The notes beneath the pieces were generated by a model. That model searched no databases, was not told where the DNA came from, and saw only the letters and a program-made list of their open reading frames with translations. From contig NZ_BCNM01000007.1 in assembly GCF_001514495.1 (NCBI RefSeq), forward strand, positions 124,001-188,000: a stretch of 64,000 bases of DNA, written 5' to 3'. Shown in pieces: positions 39,478 to 49,311 of the stretch (its first letter is position 1; each line of letters begins with the position of its first letter). Source of the DNA: Paenibacillus pabuli NBRC 13638 (GTDB lineage Bacteria > Bacillota > Bacilli > Paenibacillales > Paenibacillaceae). The position numbers were made by a program, and so were the translations under genes.

Positions 39478-40532
39478 AAGTAGTCTCCGTTCGGGAGGAC
39501 TTTATTTTTGCCCTTGCCCAGCAATGCTGCCCATGCAGCCAATGTAGGCAGCTCCGCCAGATCCACGAATGTTACCTCCGCTCCTTCCACACGAAAGCAC
39601 TCAGCCAGACTCATCATGCGAATAGAATCCAGTCCCCAGATCTGAATCAGATCATCGTGTTCTCCAATGTGAGCAGGCTGCTCCCGGAGCATCTCTCCGA
39701 CCTGATTCCTCAATGCTTCCAATGTCACTTGGTCAGCACCATAATTTCCGTCATGAAGCCTCTCTGCTGCGGATGCTGTTTGCTGCCGAGCCTCTGAACC
39801 AGCCACATGAGCGGATGCAGTATAGGATTGCTCACCCTGCTCACCTTGCTCACCTGCATCGGACTTTACTGCTCCTCCAACTCCGTCTGCTGCAGAGTCA
39901 TTTAGCGATTCAAGTAAACGCCCGGTTGTCAGTGTCACCGCACAGCGTTCTGCTGCGTAAGTTAGAGCCATTCGATGTTTTTCTGCCGAAAAATCAGCTA
40001 CTGCATCTGCCACCAGGAACGCCTGAATGTCTCTCATAAAGGCTTCGCAAGAGGTCATCAGACATCCGATATGTGCATAAATGCCGCAGACGATCAGTTG
40101 ATCGCGATCATCCCGCTGCATTAGTTCGAACAGTTCTGTTTTCTGGAAGGCGCTATATCGCCATTTGGTCATGAACGTATCCTGCGAAGCGGGTTTGAGT
40201 GCTTCAATAATTTCTTTTTGCACAGGTCCTCCATCAATTCCCGCTCCCCAAAAGTCCAGCTGTAACCCGCGCTGCTCCGGGGTCTGTCCGCCCGGCTGGG
40301 CAGAGTAAATCACCGGAATGCCAAGCTCATGGCACGTCGAGCGAAGTTGTGTAATATGATCGATCAGCTCCACAACAGGGGATTGCCCTGCCGTAAAGGC
40401 GTTCATAAAATATTGCTGCATATCGTGAATCAGGAGTACCGAGCGCTTCGCATCCGGCGTCCACGCTACCTTATTGTCGGGAAGCTCCGACTCTACAGGC
40501 ATTGCATAGGGTTGAATCTTTGGAAGTGCCAT
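39474..40532 (-). CDS. dhbB: DhbB-like isochorismatase with aryl carrier domain
   Basis: A 352-aa bifunctional protein. The N-terminal isochorismatase domain (to about residue 210) has [11 protein letters not shown], the Lys of [10 protein letters not shown] and [11 protein letters not shown]; it makes 2,3-dihydro-2,3-dihydroxybenzoate. The C-terminal aryl carrier domain has the phosphopantetheine Ser in [13 protein letters not shown]. subtilis DhbB is about 312 aa; the excess lies in a linker of roughly 45 residues rich in Gly, Glu, Gln, Ser and Ala with GEQ three times in tandem. GAGGGA precedes the ATG. Confidence 0.95.
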   Translation of the reverse strand: MALPKIQPYAMPVESELPDNKVAWTPDAKRSVLLIHDMQQYFMNAFTAGQSPVVELIDHITQLRSTCHELGIPVIYSAQPGGQTPEQRGLQLDFWGAGIDGGPVQKEIIEALKPASQDTFMTKWRYSAFQKTELFELMQRDDRDQLIVCGIYAHIGCLMTSCEAFMRDIQAFLVADAVADFSAEKHRMALTYAAERCAVTLTTGRLLESLNDSAADGVGGAVKSDAGEQGEQGEQSYTASAHVAGSEARQQTASAAERLHDGNYGADQVTLEALRNQVGEMLREQPAHIGEHDDLIQIWGLDSIRMMSLAECFRVEGAEVTFVDLAELPTLAAWAALLGKGKNKVLPNGDYF

Positions 40533-40611
40533 GAATATCCCTCTTTTCAGCTGTATTTAACACAATCATGTTCATCACTTCGCTGTAATGCTATCTATCA
40601 GAAATAACAAA

Positions 40612-42225
40612 TCAGGATATGGGCTGTTTAGCCATAATCATCTCGCGCAACGCTTTTTTGCTTACTTTGCCAACTTGGGTTTTGGGAAAAGACTGCACAA
40701 ACTCAATCCGATCCGGTATTTTATAGCTAGCCAGACCCCGATCACGCAGAAAAGATTTGATTTCGGCAGCAGCCGGAGCTTCACCGCTCGGCACGATAAA
40801 TGCACAGGAACGCTCACCCAAATATTCATCCGGCATGGATACCAATGCCGCATCATGTACGGCAGGATGGGCAAGCAGATGATTTTCCACTTCCTCCGCT
40901 GCCACCTTATCACCGCCACGGTTGATCTGATCCTTCGCCCGTCCTTCCACTACGAGATATCCATCAGCCGTAAGACTGGCAATATCTCCGGTACGATAGA
41001 AACCGTCCGTGGTAAACGATCTGGCGTTATGCTCCTCAGCCTTGTAATAACCACGAATCGTATAAGGACCTCGTGTCAGTAAATGCCCCGATTGTCCCTG
41101 TTCCACATCCATGTCCTCGTCATCCACAATTCGTACTTCGTCATACGGAGACATCGGCTTGCCCTGAGTGTTAACAATGACATCCAGCGGATCATCCAGA
41201 CGAGTGTAGTTCACCAGCCCCTCCGCCATGCCGAATACTTGCTGCAAGGTGCAGCCCAGGACGGGTTGGACACGTGCAGCCACCTCCGCGCTGAATTTGG
41301 CTCCGCCAACCTGAAGCACCTCAAGTGAGGGAAGTTTAATCCCCCGGGTAGCCGCCGCATTCAACCATATGAGCGCAAGAGGTGGTACAAGAGCCGTTGT
41401 GGTCACCTGATGGCGCATAATGAGTGGAAAAGCTTCATCCGGGCTGGACCCGCGTGACAGTACAATGGTTCCACCTGCATACAGCGTACCCAGGAAGCCG
41501 GGTGAGCTCATGGGATAGTTATGTGCTATAGGCAGAACCGCCAGGTAGACACTCTCTGGGGTAAGTCCGCAGACTTCCACACTTCTCCGCAAACTGTAGA
41601 TGTAGTCATCATGGGTGCGGGGAATCATTTTGGACAGCCCGGTACTTCCACCAGACAACTGTAGAAAAGCAACGTCCGAAGAAACCGGCTCATCCGGCAG
41701 TGTGACTGGTGCTGTATAAACATCCTTCAAGGGCGTAAACCGCCCCGCTTCTCCCGCCACGAATACATGCCGAAGCCCTGGAACCTCTGCCTGAACCTCT
41801 TCTGCCAGCGTGCGGTAATCAAACCCTCCATCCTGATCAGGTATCACGTATGCTACGGCCTCAGAGAAACGGGCAAAATACGTAACCTCGCTCTTCCGAT
41901 GTAAGGGAAGTGCATATACAGGGAGTGCACCAATGCGGAATAAGGCAAAACACACCTCGATAAACGCCGCAATATTGGGCAGTTGGATAATGACTCGATC
42001 ATGCTGTCGTATTCCTTTGGCATATAAGCCAGCGGCCAGACGATCCACCCGGTCGTTCAGCTCCGCATAGGTTAATTGTTGTTCACCACTGACAACTGCT
42101 ACCCGATTGCCATATAGTTCAGCGCGCTGGCGGAGCATTTCTCCAAACGTAATTCCTTCCCAGCAGCCTTCCTGACGGTAACGTTCGGCAACGTCCTCAG
42201 GCCAGGCCTGAAATCCTGACAGCAT
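40612..42225 (-). CDS. dhbE: DhbE-like 2,3-dihydroxybenzoate-AMP ligase
   Basis: A 537-aa stand-alone adenylating enzyme. It has [18 protein letters not shown] (A3), the aryl-acid-specific [23 protein letters not shown] (A5), [20 protein letters not shown] (A7/A8) and the C-terminal [15 protein letters not shown] with catalytic Lys. It activates 2,3-DHB and loads it on the carrier domain of DhbB. GGAGGA is seven bases before the ATG. Confidence 0.96.
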   Translation of the reverse strand: MLSGFQAWPEDVAERYRQEGCWEGITFGEMLRQRAELYGNRVAVVSGEQQLTYAELNDRVDRLAAGLYAKGIRQHDRVIIQLPNIAAFIEVCFALFRIGALPVYALPLHRKSEVTYFARFSEAVAYVIPDQDGGFDYRTLAEEVQAEVPGLRHVFVAGEAGRFTPLKDVYTAPVTLPDEPVSSDVAFLQLSGGSTGLSKMIPRTHDDYIYSLRRSVEVCGLTPESVYLAVLPIAHNYPMSSPGFLGTLYAGGTIVLSRGSSPDEAFPLIMRHQVTTTALVPPLALIWLNAAATRGIKLPSLEVLQVGGAKFSAEVAARVQPVLGCTLQQVFGMAEGLVNYTRLDDPLDVIVNTQGKPMSPYDEVRIVDDEDMDVEQGQSGHLLTRGPYTIRGYYKAEEHNARSFTTDGFYRTGDIASLTADGYLVVEGRAKDQINRGGDKVAAEEVENHLLAHPAVHDAALVSMPDEYLGERSCAFIVPSGEAPAAAEIKSFLRDRGLASYKIPDRIEFVQSFPKTQVGKVSKKALREMIMAKQPIS

Positions 42226-42228
42226 CGT

Positions 42229-43563
42229 TCATTCCTCCTTCATACTGGACACAGATGAATCCAAACCCATCGCAAGCAGCATGGTTCCGAATTTCGCTGA
42301 GGTTTCTGCCAGTTCCGCTTCTGCTGTAGAACCTGCAACTATACCCGCGCCAGCGAACAGTTTAAGCGTTCTTCCTTCCACTTCCGCACATCGGATCGTT
42401 ACAGCCCACTCGCCGTCACCTTCACTGTCACACCAGCCCACCATGCCGGTGAATAATCCCCGTTCAAACGGTTCCTGCTCTCGGATGGCTTCCCGAGCGG
42501 CCTTTACAGGCGTTCCACAGATTGCGGGTGTAGGATGTAGAGCACATGCCAGCTCCAATGACGATGTGCCCGTGTTGGCCAATTCCCCATGAATGTCGGT
42601 AGACAAGTGCCACATCGTACGTGTCTGGACCAGAGAGGGCTCCGCCGGGATCGTTAGATGCTTGCACAGCGGACGAAGTGCTTCGGCCACAGCCTCAATG
42701 ACTACGGCGTGTTCATGCCGATCCTTCGCAGAGGCCAGCAGAGCTTCTGCTCGGCGGCGGTCCTCAGCCGGATCTTCACTCCGGGCAGCAGACCCGGCGA
42801 GTGGATTGGCTCTTACTTTGGACCCTTTCCGGGTCACCAGCAATTCGGGACTCGCTCCGATATAAGTCCGATAGGTTTCTTTTCCCAGCTCAATATTAGC
42901 GCGTTTATCCGTTGTTATATCGCATTTAGATGGAGAGAGTTTCGTCATCGGAACAGCAAAAGTATATCCATGTGTGTTATCCCTGAACAAATTACGGAGT
43001 AGCTGATGTGTGTCCACAAACGTCTGTGAAGTCACATGCAGTGTACGGGATAACACCACTTTGTGGAGATCACCTTGATTCAGATCCATCAAAACGTTGT
43101 TGACGCTTTGCTGAAATACGGCTCCGGCAGGTTCTTCACGCACCTCACAACCCACTGCGGCTGGACGTTTTTCCACCAATGCCCTGGAATTCGGGGATAG
43201 CGGTTCAGCCCATTGGATCTTCTCTGGCACGAATAGCTCCGCAGAAGAATGTACCAGATCGAACGGAATGGCGCCGACCACAATCGGTTTCGTTTGGCCC
43301 GAGCGTCTCGCTTTTTCCATCAGATGTTCCATCCGGTTAATGAAAAGCTGCGTGGCTTCATCACGCTTCTGTTCGGTAACACTAAACGCGCCCATGGAAT
43401 CGGGTGTATTCCCTTCCGATCCCTCCATGGCAGACCATCGAATCTGTTCCCCTTGAGCTAACAGGGTATGTTGCGGTGAAGACCAGAAAAAGGACGCCCC
43501 CTCCCGATATTGCTCCAGAAGGTGTAAGGCGGAAGTTGCAGCAACCGTACCCGCTTTTGACAT
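42229..43563 (-). CDS. dhbC: DhbC-like isochorismate synthase
   Basis: A 444-aa chorismate-utilising enzyme with [67 protein letters not shown] and [16 protein letters not shown] plus [16 protein letters not shown], the full set for isochorismate synthases. It diverts chorismate to the siderophore. I chose the ATG at 43563 because AAGGAG lies nine bases upstream; the frame is open to 43620 without a site. It ends three bases before dhbE. Confidence 0.95.
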   Translation of the reverse strand: MSKAGTVAATSALHLLEQYREGASFFWSSPQHTLLAQGEQIRWSAMEGSEGNTPDSMGAFSVTEQKRDEATQLFINRMEHLMEKARRSGQTKPIVVGAIPFDLVHSSAELFVPEKIQWAEPLSPNSRALVEKRPAAVGCEVREEPAGAVFQQSVNNVLMDLNQGDLHKVVLSRTLHVTSQTFVDTHQLLRNLFRDNTHGYTFAVPMTKLSPSKCDITTDKRANIELGKETYRTYIGASPELLVTRKGSKVRANPLAGSAARSEDPAEDRRRAEALLASAKDRHEHAVVIEAVAEALRPLCKHLTIPAEPSLVQTRTMWHLSTDIHGELANTGTSSLELACALHPTPAICGTPVKAAREAIREQEPFERGLFTGMVGWCDSEGDGEWAVTIRCAEVEGRTLKLFAGAGIVAGSTAEAELAETSAKFGTMLLAMGLDSSVSSMKEE

Positions 43564-43586
43564 GATTATCATCTCCTTATCTTGAT

Positions 43587-44372
43587 TCAGGCACCCAGCG
43601 TGGCGCCTCCGTCCACACACAAGTTATGCATCGTAATATGTCTCGCCTGATCCGATACCAAAAAAAGCACACTATCCGCTATATCCGATGGCAGCGCCAG
43701 CCTGTTCAGTGGTATGCCCAGTCGATATGCTTGCGGAGAACCTGCGATAACGGCCTGTGCTCCCTGCTCATCCGCCCACAAGGCACGCTGCATATCGGTA
43801 TCCGTCGAACCTGGAGAGACAATGTTACAGCGGATATGTTCTGCGGCGTATTCAAGCGCCAAACATTTGGTGAACATAGTTGAAGCCGCTTTGGAGGCTA
43901 CGTAGGCAGACATGTGCATCCGGGGCACGCCAGAAGCATTCGAACCGACAGTAACGATCGCCCCCGAATGACGTTCAGCCATGTATCGCACTACAGCACG
44001 TGACATGTAAAATACACCATGTATATTCACGTCAAAAGTTCTTGTCCATTCTTCATCGCGGAGATCACTCACAGCCCCCGTGTATAGCACACCTGCTGCA
44101 TTCACCAAAATGCCAATCGGGCCAAATGTCTCCTCAATACGCTGGATTGCAATTTCGACGGCTTGACGATTAGTTATGTCCACAGGACAGGCTGCTGCCC
44201 GATGACCCCGACTATGCAGATCTGTGACCAGTTGATTCAACGGATCTTCTCGTATGTCGACAGCCGCAATAATAGCGCCCTGCTCGGCAAGCAGTCTCGC
44301 CACGGCTTCACCAATGCCTTGCGCAGCACCGGTGACTACGGCTACTTTTCCATCAATCCCTGTGTAACTCAC
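43587..44372 (-). CDS. dhbA: DhbA-like 2,3-dihydro-2,3-dihydroxybenzoate dehydrogenase
   Basis: A 261-aa short-chain dehydrogenase. TGAAQGIG is the NAD-binding motif, [12 protein letters not shown] the NAG-like motif, and YVASKAAST holds the catalytic Tyr-Lys pair with the Ser in TVGSNASG. The context fixes it as the enzyme that aromatises dihydro-dihydroxybenzoate. It starts at GTG 44372 with GGGAGGAA upstream. Confidence 0.94.
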   Translation of the reverse strand: MSYTGIDGKVAVVTGAAQGIGEAVARLLAEQGAIIAAVDIREDPLNQLVTDLHSRGHRAAACPVDITNRQAVEIAIQRIEETFGPIGILVNAAGVLYTGAVSDLRDEEWTRTFDVNIHGVFYMSRAVVRYMAERHSGAIVTVGSNASGVPRMHMSAYVASKAASTMFTKCLALEYAAEHIRCNIVSPGSTDTDMQRALWADEQGAQAVIAGSPQAYRLGIPLNRLALPSDIADSVLFLVSDQARHITMHNLCVDGGATLGA

Positions 44373-44499
44373 TCTTGTTCCTCCCTTGCATTACTGCTCC
44401 CCTCTCCTGTTGGAGAGATATATTAGCCTGCTGAACCTGATTGGACCATCCGTAAATCCGTAACATTTCTGTCCGCTTGTCTTTCGCCCAATCTCCCAT
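44353..44499 (-). CDS. Possible small protein (48 aa) between the esterase and dhbA
   Basis: An ATG at 44499 lies six bases after GAGGG and opens a frame of 48 codons that overlaps the dhbA start by 20 bases. The translation begins [20 protein letters not shown] and is hydrophilic. I recognise no family. It could be a real small gene, a leader peptide coupling dhbA to the operon, or chance. Confidence 0.3.
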   Translation of the reverse strand: MGDWAKDKRTEMLRIYGWSNQVQQANISLQQERGAVMQGRNKSELHRD

Positions 44500-44539
44500 A
44501 CCAATCCCTCTGATTGAAAAATGCTCTGTCTCTTTCCTC

Positions 44540-45400
44540 CTACGACTCCGGGCTGCAGGCAAAACGCATCGTACGACTAATCAGAAACGGCAATACGGAT
44601 ACATGGTTCTCTTCTTCAAACTCGGTATATTTAATGTCCAGACCCGGCTGATTCAGCGCAGATAACCGTTCTGTAAGACTCGAAGCTTTATCATTGTTGC
44701 GCGCTGGATGCGTCTTCTCCTGTTCCCCCATGCCAATCCACACCTTAACATTCACGGGATGATGCTCCAGCCGTGCGACAAATTCCTGTTCCTCCGCCTG
44801 CATGACGTTCTGATTCCAGTGAAGCGAAGGACTTCCCGCAATGTAATAATGAAAAGCTTCCGGTTTCTTGAACAGCGTATGCAGCACGAACAATCCACCA
44901 AGGGAATGGCCAAAAATAGCCTGTCTACTCCGGTCGATCTGGAACTGCTGTTCCATATCCGGCTTCAGCTCTTCTTCAATAAACTGCAAGAACTCATCGG
45001 CCCCGCCCTGTTCCGGCAAAGGGGTTCCATCCGACTTCTGGGTATATTCCGTTGTGGCCTGCGGGGTAAAGTCATAGTAACGGTGCGGTGAAAAGGGACC
45101 TGCTGTTGGATACCCGATGCCAACAATAATGGCTGGCAGGGCTCCAGTCTTCTCCGGTCTGCGGCCCTGTACACGAACGGCTTCCACCATCGTGCCAAAC
45201 ACCGAGTTGGCATCCAGCAGATAGATCACCGGATATCCCGAAGGCGGTGGCGCTTCTGCCGGTTGGAATACCATGATCTGATAGGCATGATTGCCGTTGC
45301 GTGATGTCATGGTCCATTGCTCGGCGCGTGGAATCTGTACGGTACGGCGTGCGATATGTTCAAGAGTGCCAGATGCGGGTTGCTTGGGCTGAAACGTCAT
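44540..45400 (-). CDS. besA: Siderophore esterase (BesA/IroE-like alpha/beta hydrolase)
   Basis: A 286-aa cytoplasmic hydrolase of the esterase D/Fes-like group. YPVIYLLDANSVFG is the family start, IFGHSLGGLFVLHTLF carries the nucleophile Ser, and EEENHVSVLP near the end has the catalytic His. Such enzymes (B. subtilis BesA) open the trilactone of ferric catechol siderophores to release iron. It is the first gene of the dhb operon, just downstream of a Fur box. GGAGGA precedes the ATG. Confidence 0.92.
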   Translation of the reverse strand: MTFQPKQPASGTLEHIARRTVQIPRAEQWTMTSRNGNHAYQIMVFQPAEAPPPSGYPVIYLLDANSVFGTMVEAVRVQGRRPEKTGALPAIIVGIGYPTAGPFSPHRYYDFTPQATTEYTQKSDGTPLPEQGGADEFLQFIEEELKPDMEQQFQIDRSRQAIFGHSLGGLFVLHTLFKKPEAFHYYIAGSPSLHWNQNVMQAEEQEFVARLEHHPVNVKVWIGMGEQEKTHPARNNDKASSLTERLSALNQPGLDIKYTEFEEENHVSVLPFLISRTMRFACSPES

Positions 45401-45463
45401 TACAGATGGTTCCTCCTCGTTGTTCTGCGTATATAAGTTGAATACTGAACTACATGTTTTATT

Positions 45464-45478
45464 TGAGATTGATTCTCA
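45464..45478 (-). promoter_or_regulatory. Fur box upstream of the esterase-dhb operon
   Basis: TGAGATTGATTCTCA matches the 7-1-7 Fur consensus TGATAATNATTATCA at 11 of 14 defined positions and is itself a TGAGA/TCTCA inverted repeat, 64 bp before the esterase start. Confidence 0.7.
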
Positions 45479-45682
45479 TTACCAATTATAAGAGAGTCCA
45501 TCCGGCTGTCCCATGGACGATATCCAGAAATGATTTTGATTATCTCCATATTTCCACATTTCTGTAACTGACTTGGTTACTCGTGTATAAACCAAAAACT
45601 CCCCACAGATTACCGGAAACGCTGGATTCATGTCCGGTTTCTGGTGTTCCGTGAGGAGCTGTGCTTCTTCTATTAAAGTCAA
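45479..45682 (-). CDS. Uncertain small open frame (67 aa) behind the binding-protein gene
   Basis: A TTG-initiated frame that starts 20 bp after the lipoprotein stop and ends at the Fur box. The translation (for example FPVICGEFLVYTRVTKS, EMWKYGDNQNHFWISSM) is not obviously random, and the frame stays open for ten more codons upstream of the TTG, but no ribosome site is visible. It may be a small gene or a gene remnant. I do not recognise it. Confidence 0.3.
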   Translation of the reverse strand: MTLIEEAQLLTEHQKPDMNPAFPVICGEFLVYTRVTKSVTEMWKYGDNQNHFWISSMGQPDGLSYNW

Positions 45683-45701
45683 TACATCAGTGGAAATTGG
45701 A

Positions 45702-46748
45702 TTATTGCGTTAACGCCTTCAATGTGTCGTCGATGACATGACCATAAGCGATCAATCCACCGCCCAGCCACGGAGCAGGCTCTACAGCGTACACATGTCC
45801 TGCCTTAACCGCAGGCATGCTATTCCATACTTTCGTATCCGTCAGTTCTTTCATGCTCCCCGGACCCTGTTCCACCGTGAAAATAAAGTCGGCATCAATC
45901 TCAGGGAGCACCTCGGTAGACACCGTTGCGCTGTTCTCCGTTTGCACTAGTGCAGGCTTACCCAGCCCCAATTGCTGATATACCACATAACCACTAAAAT
46001 AGTTACCGCCCATCATGCTGATCCCGCGAGGGGCAAAACGAATGATCGCTGCTTTCTTGCCTTCGGTAACTTTGGCAAGCTCAGCCTTGGCTGCTTCAAC
46101 CTTCGCATGATACGTCTCAATAGCTTTTTCGGCCTCCGCTTTTTTGCCCAGCAGATCACCAATCACCTGCAAAGACTTCTCGACATCCCCTGAAGCGTTC
46201 GTAAATACGTAAGTGGGTGCAATTTTGGAGTAACTTTCATATACTCCATTCTCCGCATATTGGGCCGTGTGCAGAATAATAAAATCCGGATTGTATGCCA
46301 TCAATGCTTCAGGGGAAGGCAGTCCACTGGAGAAATCCAAGGTAGGCACCCCGCTTAACTGATCCTGAAGATAGACATGTCCTTGCGTTCCGCTCGCCCA
46401 TTGCGCTACCGGTTTAACACCCAGTGTCAGCAGAGAATCCTCCAGGTACGGTGCAAAGACACGCTCTGTATGCTCAGGAACGAGTACATCATGTCCCAAG
46501 TCATCTTTTACCGTTCGTTCACCTGTAGTTTCTTCCTTTGCATCTTCTGCCACTGACGTTCCAGATGATGCCGTGGTCGATGCCTCCGTTGTTGGCTGCT
46601 CTTTCTGTGCTTCTCCCGCATTTTCTGATTTGGTACCACAGGCAGACAGCAGACCCGTAATCAATACCAGCATGAGCAGCGTCGAAAACCCCGCACGTCG
46701 AAGTGGACGACCCGAACGGTGTCCGTTACCTTTTTTCTGTTGAAACAT
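45702..46748 (-). CDS. Ferric-siderophore ABC transporter substrate-binding lipoprotein
   Basis: A 348-aa lipoprotein. The lipobox LLSACG (Cys about 37) follows a hydrophobic signal, then an acidic Ser/Thr/Ala linker, then a class III binding-protein fold: TVKDDLGHDVLVPEHTERVFA, QWASGTQGHVYLQ, PEALMAYNPDFIILH, IRFAPRGISMMGG. It is of the FeuA/YfiY/FhuD type. No permease or ATPase genes are next to it, so it must use components encoded elsewhere. GGGGGA precedes the ATG, and a Fur box lies 14-28 bp upstream. Confidence 0.93.
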   Translation of the reverse strand: MFQQKKGNGHRSGRPLRRAGFSTLLMLVLITGLLSACGTKSENAGEAQKEQPTTEASTTASSGTSVAEDAKEETTGERTVKDDLGHDVLVPEHTERVFAPYLEDSLLTLGVKPVAQWASGTQGHVYLQDQLSGVPTLDFSSGLPSPEALMAYNPDFIILHTAQYAENGVYESYSKIAPTYVFTNASGDVEKSLQVIGDLLGKKAEAEKAIETYHAKVEAAKAELAKVTEGKKAAIIRFAPRGISMMGGNYFSGYVVYQQLGLGKPALVQTENSATVSTEVLPEIDADFIFTVEQGPGSMKELTDTKVWNSMPAVKAGHVYAVEPAPWLGGGLIAYGHVIDDTLKALTQ

Positions 46749-46761
46749 GACATATCCCCCT

Positions 46762-46776
46762 TGATAAACATTCTCA
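46762..46776 (-). promoter_or_regulatory. Fur box upstream of the siderophore-binding lipoprotein gene
   Basis: TGATAAACATTCTCA matches the Fur consensus TGATAATNATTATCA at 12 of 14 positions and lies just before the ribosome site. Confidence 0.75.
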
Positions 46777-46797
46777 TTTAGATAGATGGATTATATG

Positions 46798-48015
46798 TCA
46801 TGTTGCCCGGGAATCACCATGGACGTTATCCAGATATACATTTGGACAATATCCCGTGAAAATCAGCAGAGCTTCATCCAGCATACGCATCACGCCTACG
46901 GCGGAGTAGTCGAACCAGGGATCACCTGTAATCAGATGAATCTGATATTGCCTTACTGCCTTAAGCTGACGCCACAAAGGCGAATGTTGTAAGCTGAGCC
47001 AGTATGCCCGCGAGGCTGCCTCAGGGCACACCATAACGAGAATCCGATCCGGATTTAGCGAAGCCAGCTGTTCCAATGTTAACGGCGTGTTGGCCTGAAC
47101 ATCAGGGAACGTATCGAGCCGTAAACCATTATTGTACAAGACCTCTTCAATACCCGGATTACGATATAGATATAGATGCTGCCCGTACACTCGGACAACG
47201 ATGACCTTCTCCCGGCCCACTTTCTGCTGTACGGAATCGCGCGCCTTCTGGACTCGTTGGTTGTATACACTGATCCATTGTTCCGCCTGTTCTTCCCTCT
47301 CCAGAAAAGCGGCAATCATGCGTAACTGTGCACGCCAATCCAAGTGATACTTCGGCACAAAACAACAAGGTGCAATCTCAGCCAGCTTGGCCTGATTCTG
47401 ATCACTGATCTGATCCGTACCCACAACAGCGTCCGGCCGAATATGAACCAGTCGTTCCACGTTGGCTTCAAATCTCAAGCTGGTATACGGATCTGTCAGT
47501 CTCAAGTGTGACTGAATCTCTGTACGGTGCGCGTTATAATAATAAGCGGTCCATTTGGGATCAATCGGCGCAGCGACAGGCATGACATTAAGCGCCAGAA
47601 GCTGTCCAATGATGCTGGAGGAGCAGGTGGCGATGCGTTTTCTCGCATTTTTGGCATAATCCGAAGGAGATACGCCTACTTCCTTTTTAAATTTGCGGCT
47701 AAAATAATACTCATCGCTATAGCCTACCCTCAGCGCGATTTCACGAAGTTTGTACCCTGTTTCTTTCAGATATCGTTTGGCCCGATTGATGCGAAGATCA
47801 GTCAGATATTCCATTGCACTCTGTCCATAGGTCTTTTTGAACAGATCCACGAAATATTTCGCACTGATATTGGCTCTGTGGGCGAGATCGGCAATCGACA
47901 ATGGTTCGTCGTAGTGCTCGTCCATATATGCTTTTGCCTTGGCAAGATCCGTCTTGGGACTGCGGCCGGAAACGGGCAAGTGCGCAGAGGTCTGCGAATC
48001 ATTTTCCAGTAACAT
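46798..48015 (-). CDS. btr: Btr-like AraC regulator fused to a siderophore-binding domain
   Basis: A 405-aa fusion. An N-terminal AraC DNA-binding domain (about residues 25-125: YMDEHYDEPLSIADLAHRA, VGYSDEYYFSRKFKKEVG) is joined to a class III periplasmic-binding-protein fold (about 135-390) with no signal peptide. B. subtilis Btr has this plan and activates feuABC when it binds bacillibactin in the cytoplasm. The start at 48015 follows AAAGGAG. Position beside the binding lipoprotein and dhb genes supports a role as siderophore-dependent activator. Confidence 0.92.
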   Translation of the reverse strand: MLLENDSQTSAHLPVSGRSPKTDLAKAKAYMDEHYDEPLSIADLAHRANISAKYFVDLFKKTYGQSAMEYLTDLRINRAKRYLKETGYKLREIALRVGYSDEYYFSRKFKKEVGVSPSDYAKNARKRIATCSSSIIGQLLALNVMPVAAPIDPKWTAYYYNAHRTEIQSHLRLTDPYTSLRFEANVERLVHIRPDAVVGTDQISDQNQAKLAEIAPCCFVPKYHLDWRAQLRMIAAFLEREEQAEQWISVYNQRVQKARDSVQQKVGREKVIVVRVYGQHLYLYRNPGIEEVLYNNGLRLDTFPDVQANTPLTLEQLASLNPDRILVMVCPEAASRAYWLSLQHSPLWRQLKAVRQYQIHLITGDPWFDYSAVGVMRMLDEALLIFTGYCPNVYLDNVHGDSRAT

Positions 48016-48100
48016 AAGGCCACTCCTTTCGATCTGCTTGATCGGTTTGATATGAGATGTACAGTGAATTAAAGCCATTACTATATCGCTTTAACGAAAA

Positions 48101-48115
48101 TGATAATCATTATCA
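48101..48115 (-). promoter_or_regulatory. Perfect Fur box upstream of the Btr-like gene
   Basis: TGATAATCATTATCA is identical to the 7-1-7 Fur consensus, 86 bp before the start codon. Confidence 0.93.
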
Positions 48116-48203
48116 ATTAAAATATCACATTCTTTTCCATTCAGTCAATTCATATATGAAAAAACGGACACAGTCCGATGTTAAGACTATCCAATAAACG
48201 CCG

Positions 48204-48241
48204 AAAAAGCTAACTGCATGCTTGAGCATGAGTTAGCTTTT
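48204..48241 (-). terminator. Terminator of the BI-1/YccA-like gene
   Basis: AAAAAGCTAACT pairs with AGTTAGCTTTT, with an inner ATGCT/AGCAT pair; on the minus strand a T-run follows. Confidence 0.88.
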
Positions 48242-48282
48242 GATGATGAATTGCATGATTGGATTTGAAAAGTTGAAGTGAA

Positions 48283-49032
48283 TTAATCCCGGCTCCGCAG
48301 CTTGCCAAGCAGACGGATAATCTCAATATACAGCCATACCAGCGTAACCATTAATCCGAAAGCACCGTACCACTCCATATATTTCGGAGCACCGTTGTCG
48401 GCACCACTTTCAATAAAATCAAAATCAAGCACCAGATTCAACGCGGCCACAATGACGATTACGACAGAAATGCCAATTCCGATCAGGCTATTGTCATGCA
48501 GATAAGGAACGGTAATACCGAAGAAACCAAGTACAAAACTCAGGAGATACATAATCATGATGCCCCCGGTTGCAGCTACAACACCCAGCTTGAAGTTCTC
48601 CGTAGCTTTGATCAGTCTTGTCTTGTATGCCGTCAGCAGCGCGATGAATACTGCCATGGTCAGTAAAGCAGCCTGCAACGTAATGCCATTGTACAACGAC
48701 TCATACGCAGCTGAGAGCGCACCCAGAAACAGCCCTTCTGCGACCGCATAGATCGGTACAAGGTAAGGCGCCGAAACAGGCTTGAACGAAATAATCAATG
48801 CGAGGATAAATCCGGCGATTGCCCCTCCGTATGCGAGAGGAAGCACTTCCTGCCCATTGAAGAACATCATCCAGGTTGCAAATGCACTGCCCAGCAGGAT
48901 GATCAGCGTAATAAACGCCTTGTTTACCGTACCGTTGATCGTCATTCTAGTTTGATACCGATCATCTCCATACCCGCTGGAGTTTTCAAATGTACTATCT
49001 TTGAGTGTTGGGTTACCGCTGCGTCCGATCAA
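48283..49032 (-). CDS. Bax inhibitor-1/YccA-like seven-helix membrane protein
   Basis: A 249-aa protein with a hydrophilic start (GRSGNPTLKDSTF) and seven membrane helices. GLFLGALSAAYESLYNGI, LLTAYKTRLIKATENF and LDFDFIESGADNGAPKYMEWYGAFGLMVTLVWLYIEI are typical of the YccA-like (DUF-type) branch of the BI-1 family. Bacterial members may conduct Ca2+ or protons; the role here is unknown. TTG at 49032 is six bases after GAGGTG; a GTG at 49041 lies inside that site. Confidence 0.88.
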   Translation of the reverse strand: MIGRSGNPTLKDSTFENSSGYGDDRYQTRMTINGTVNKAFITLIILLGSAFATWMMFFNGQEVLPLAYGGAIAGFILALIISFKPVSAPYLVPIYAVAEGLFLGALSAAYESLYNGITLQAALLTMAVFIALLTAYKTRLIKATENFKLGVVAATGGIMIMYLLSFVLGFFGITVPYLHDNSLIGIGISVVIVIVAALNLVLDFDFIESGADNGAPKYMEWYGAFGLMVTLVWLYIEIIRLLGKLRSRD

Positions 49033-49311
49033 AACAATCACCTCTTCTATGTATTTGGTTCATCCTGTACTACCATCTCTACGTTCTACATTGGCCATTC
49101 TACGAATTACATATTAAATTGCATATTGAAAAATAAAAATTCTAATGCTTCTAAGCAGACGTGGGATGCAATCCGCAGATCACATCCTTGTCTGTTGACG
49201 CAAGGTATAGGCTATATGTCCCAAACGTTGCGAAGAATGCTTTTCACTTTATTCTGCACATTCTATCATCGGATTCCGGTTCTTATCGCTCTGGGGCAAT
49301 ATTGGAGAAAC

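Noticed and set aside
45479-45701. Terminator between the lipoprotein gene and the esterase operon
   Set aside because: Only an imperfect CCAGAAAC/GTTTCCGG hairpin with a long loop and no T-run is present.
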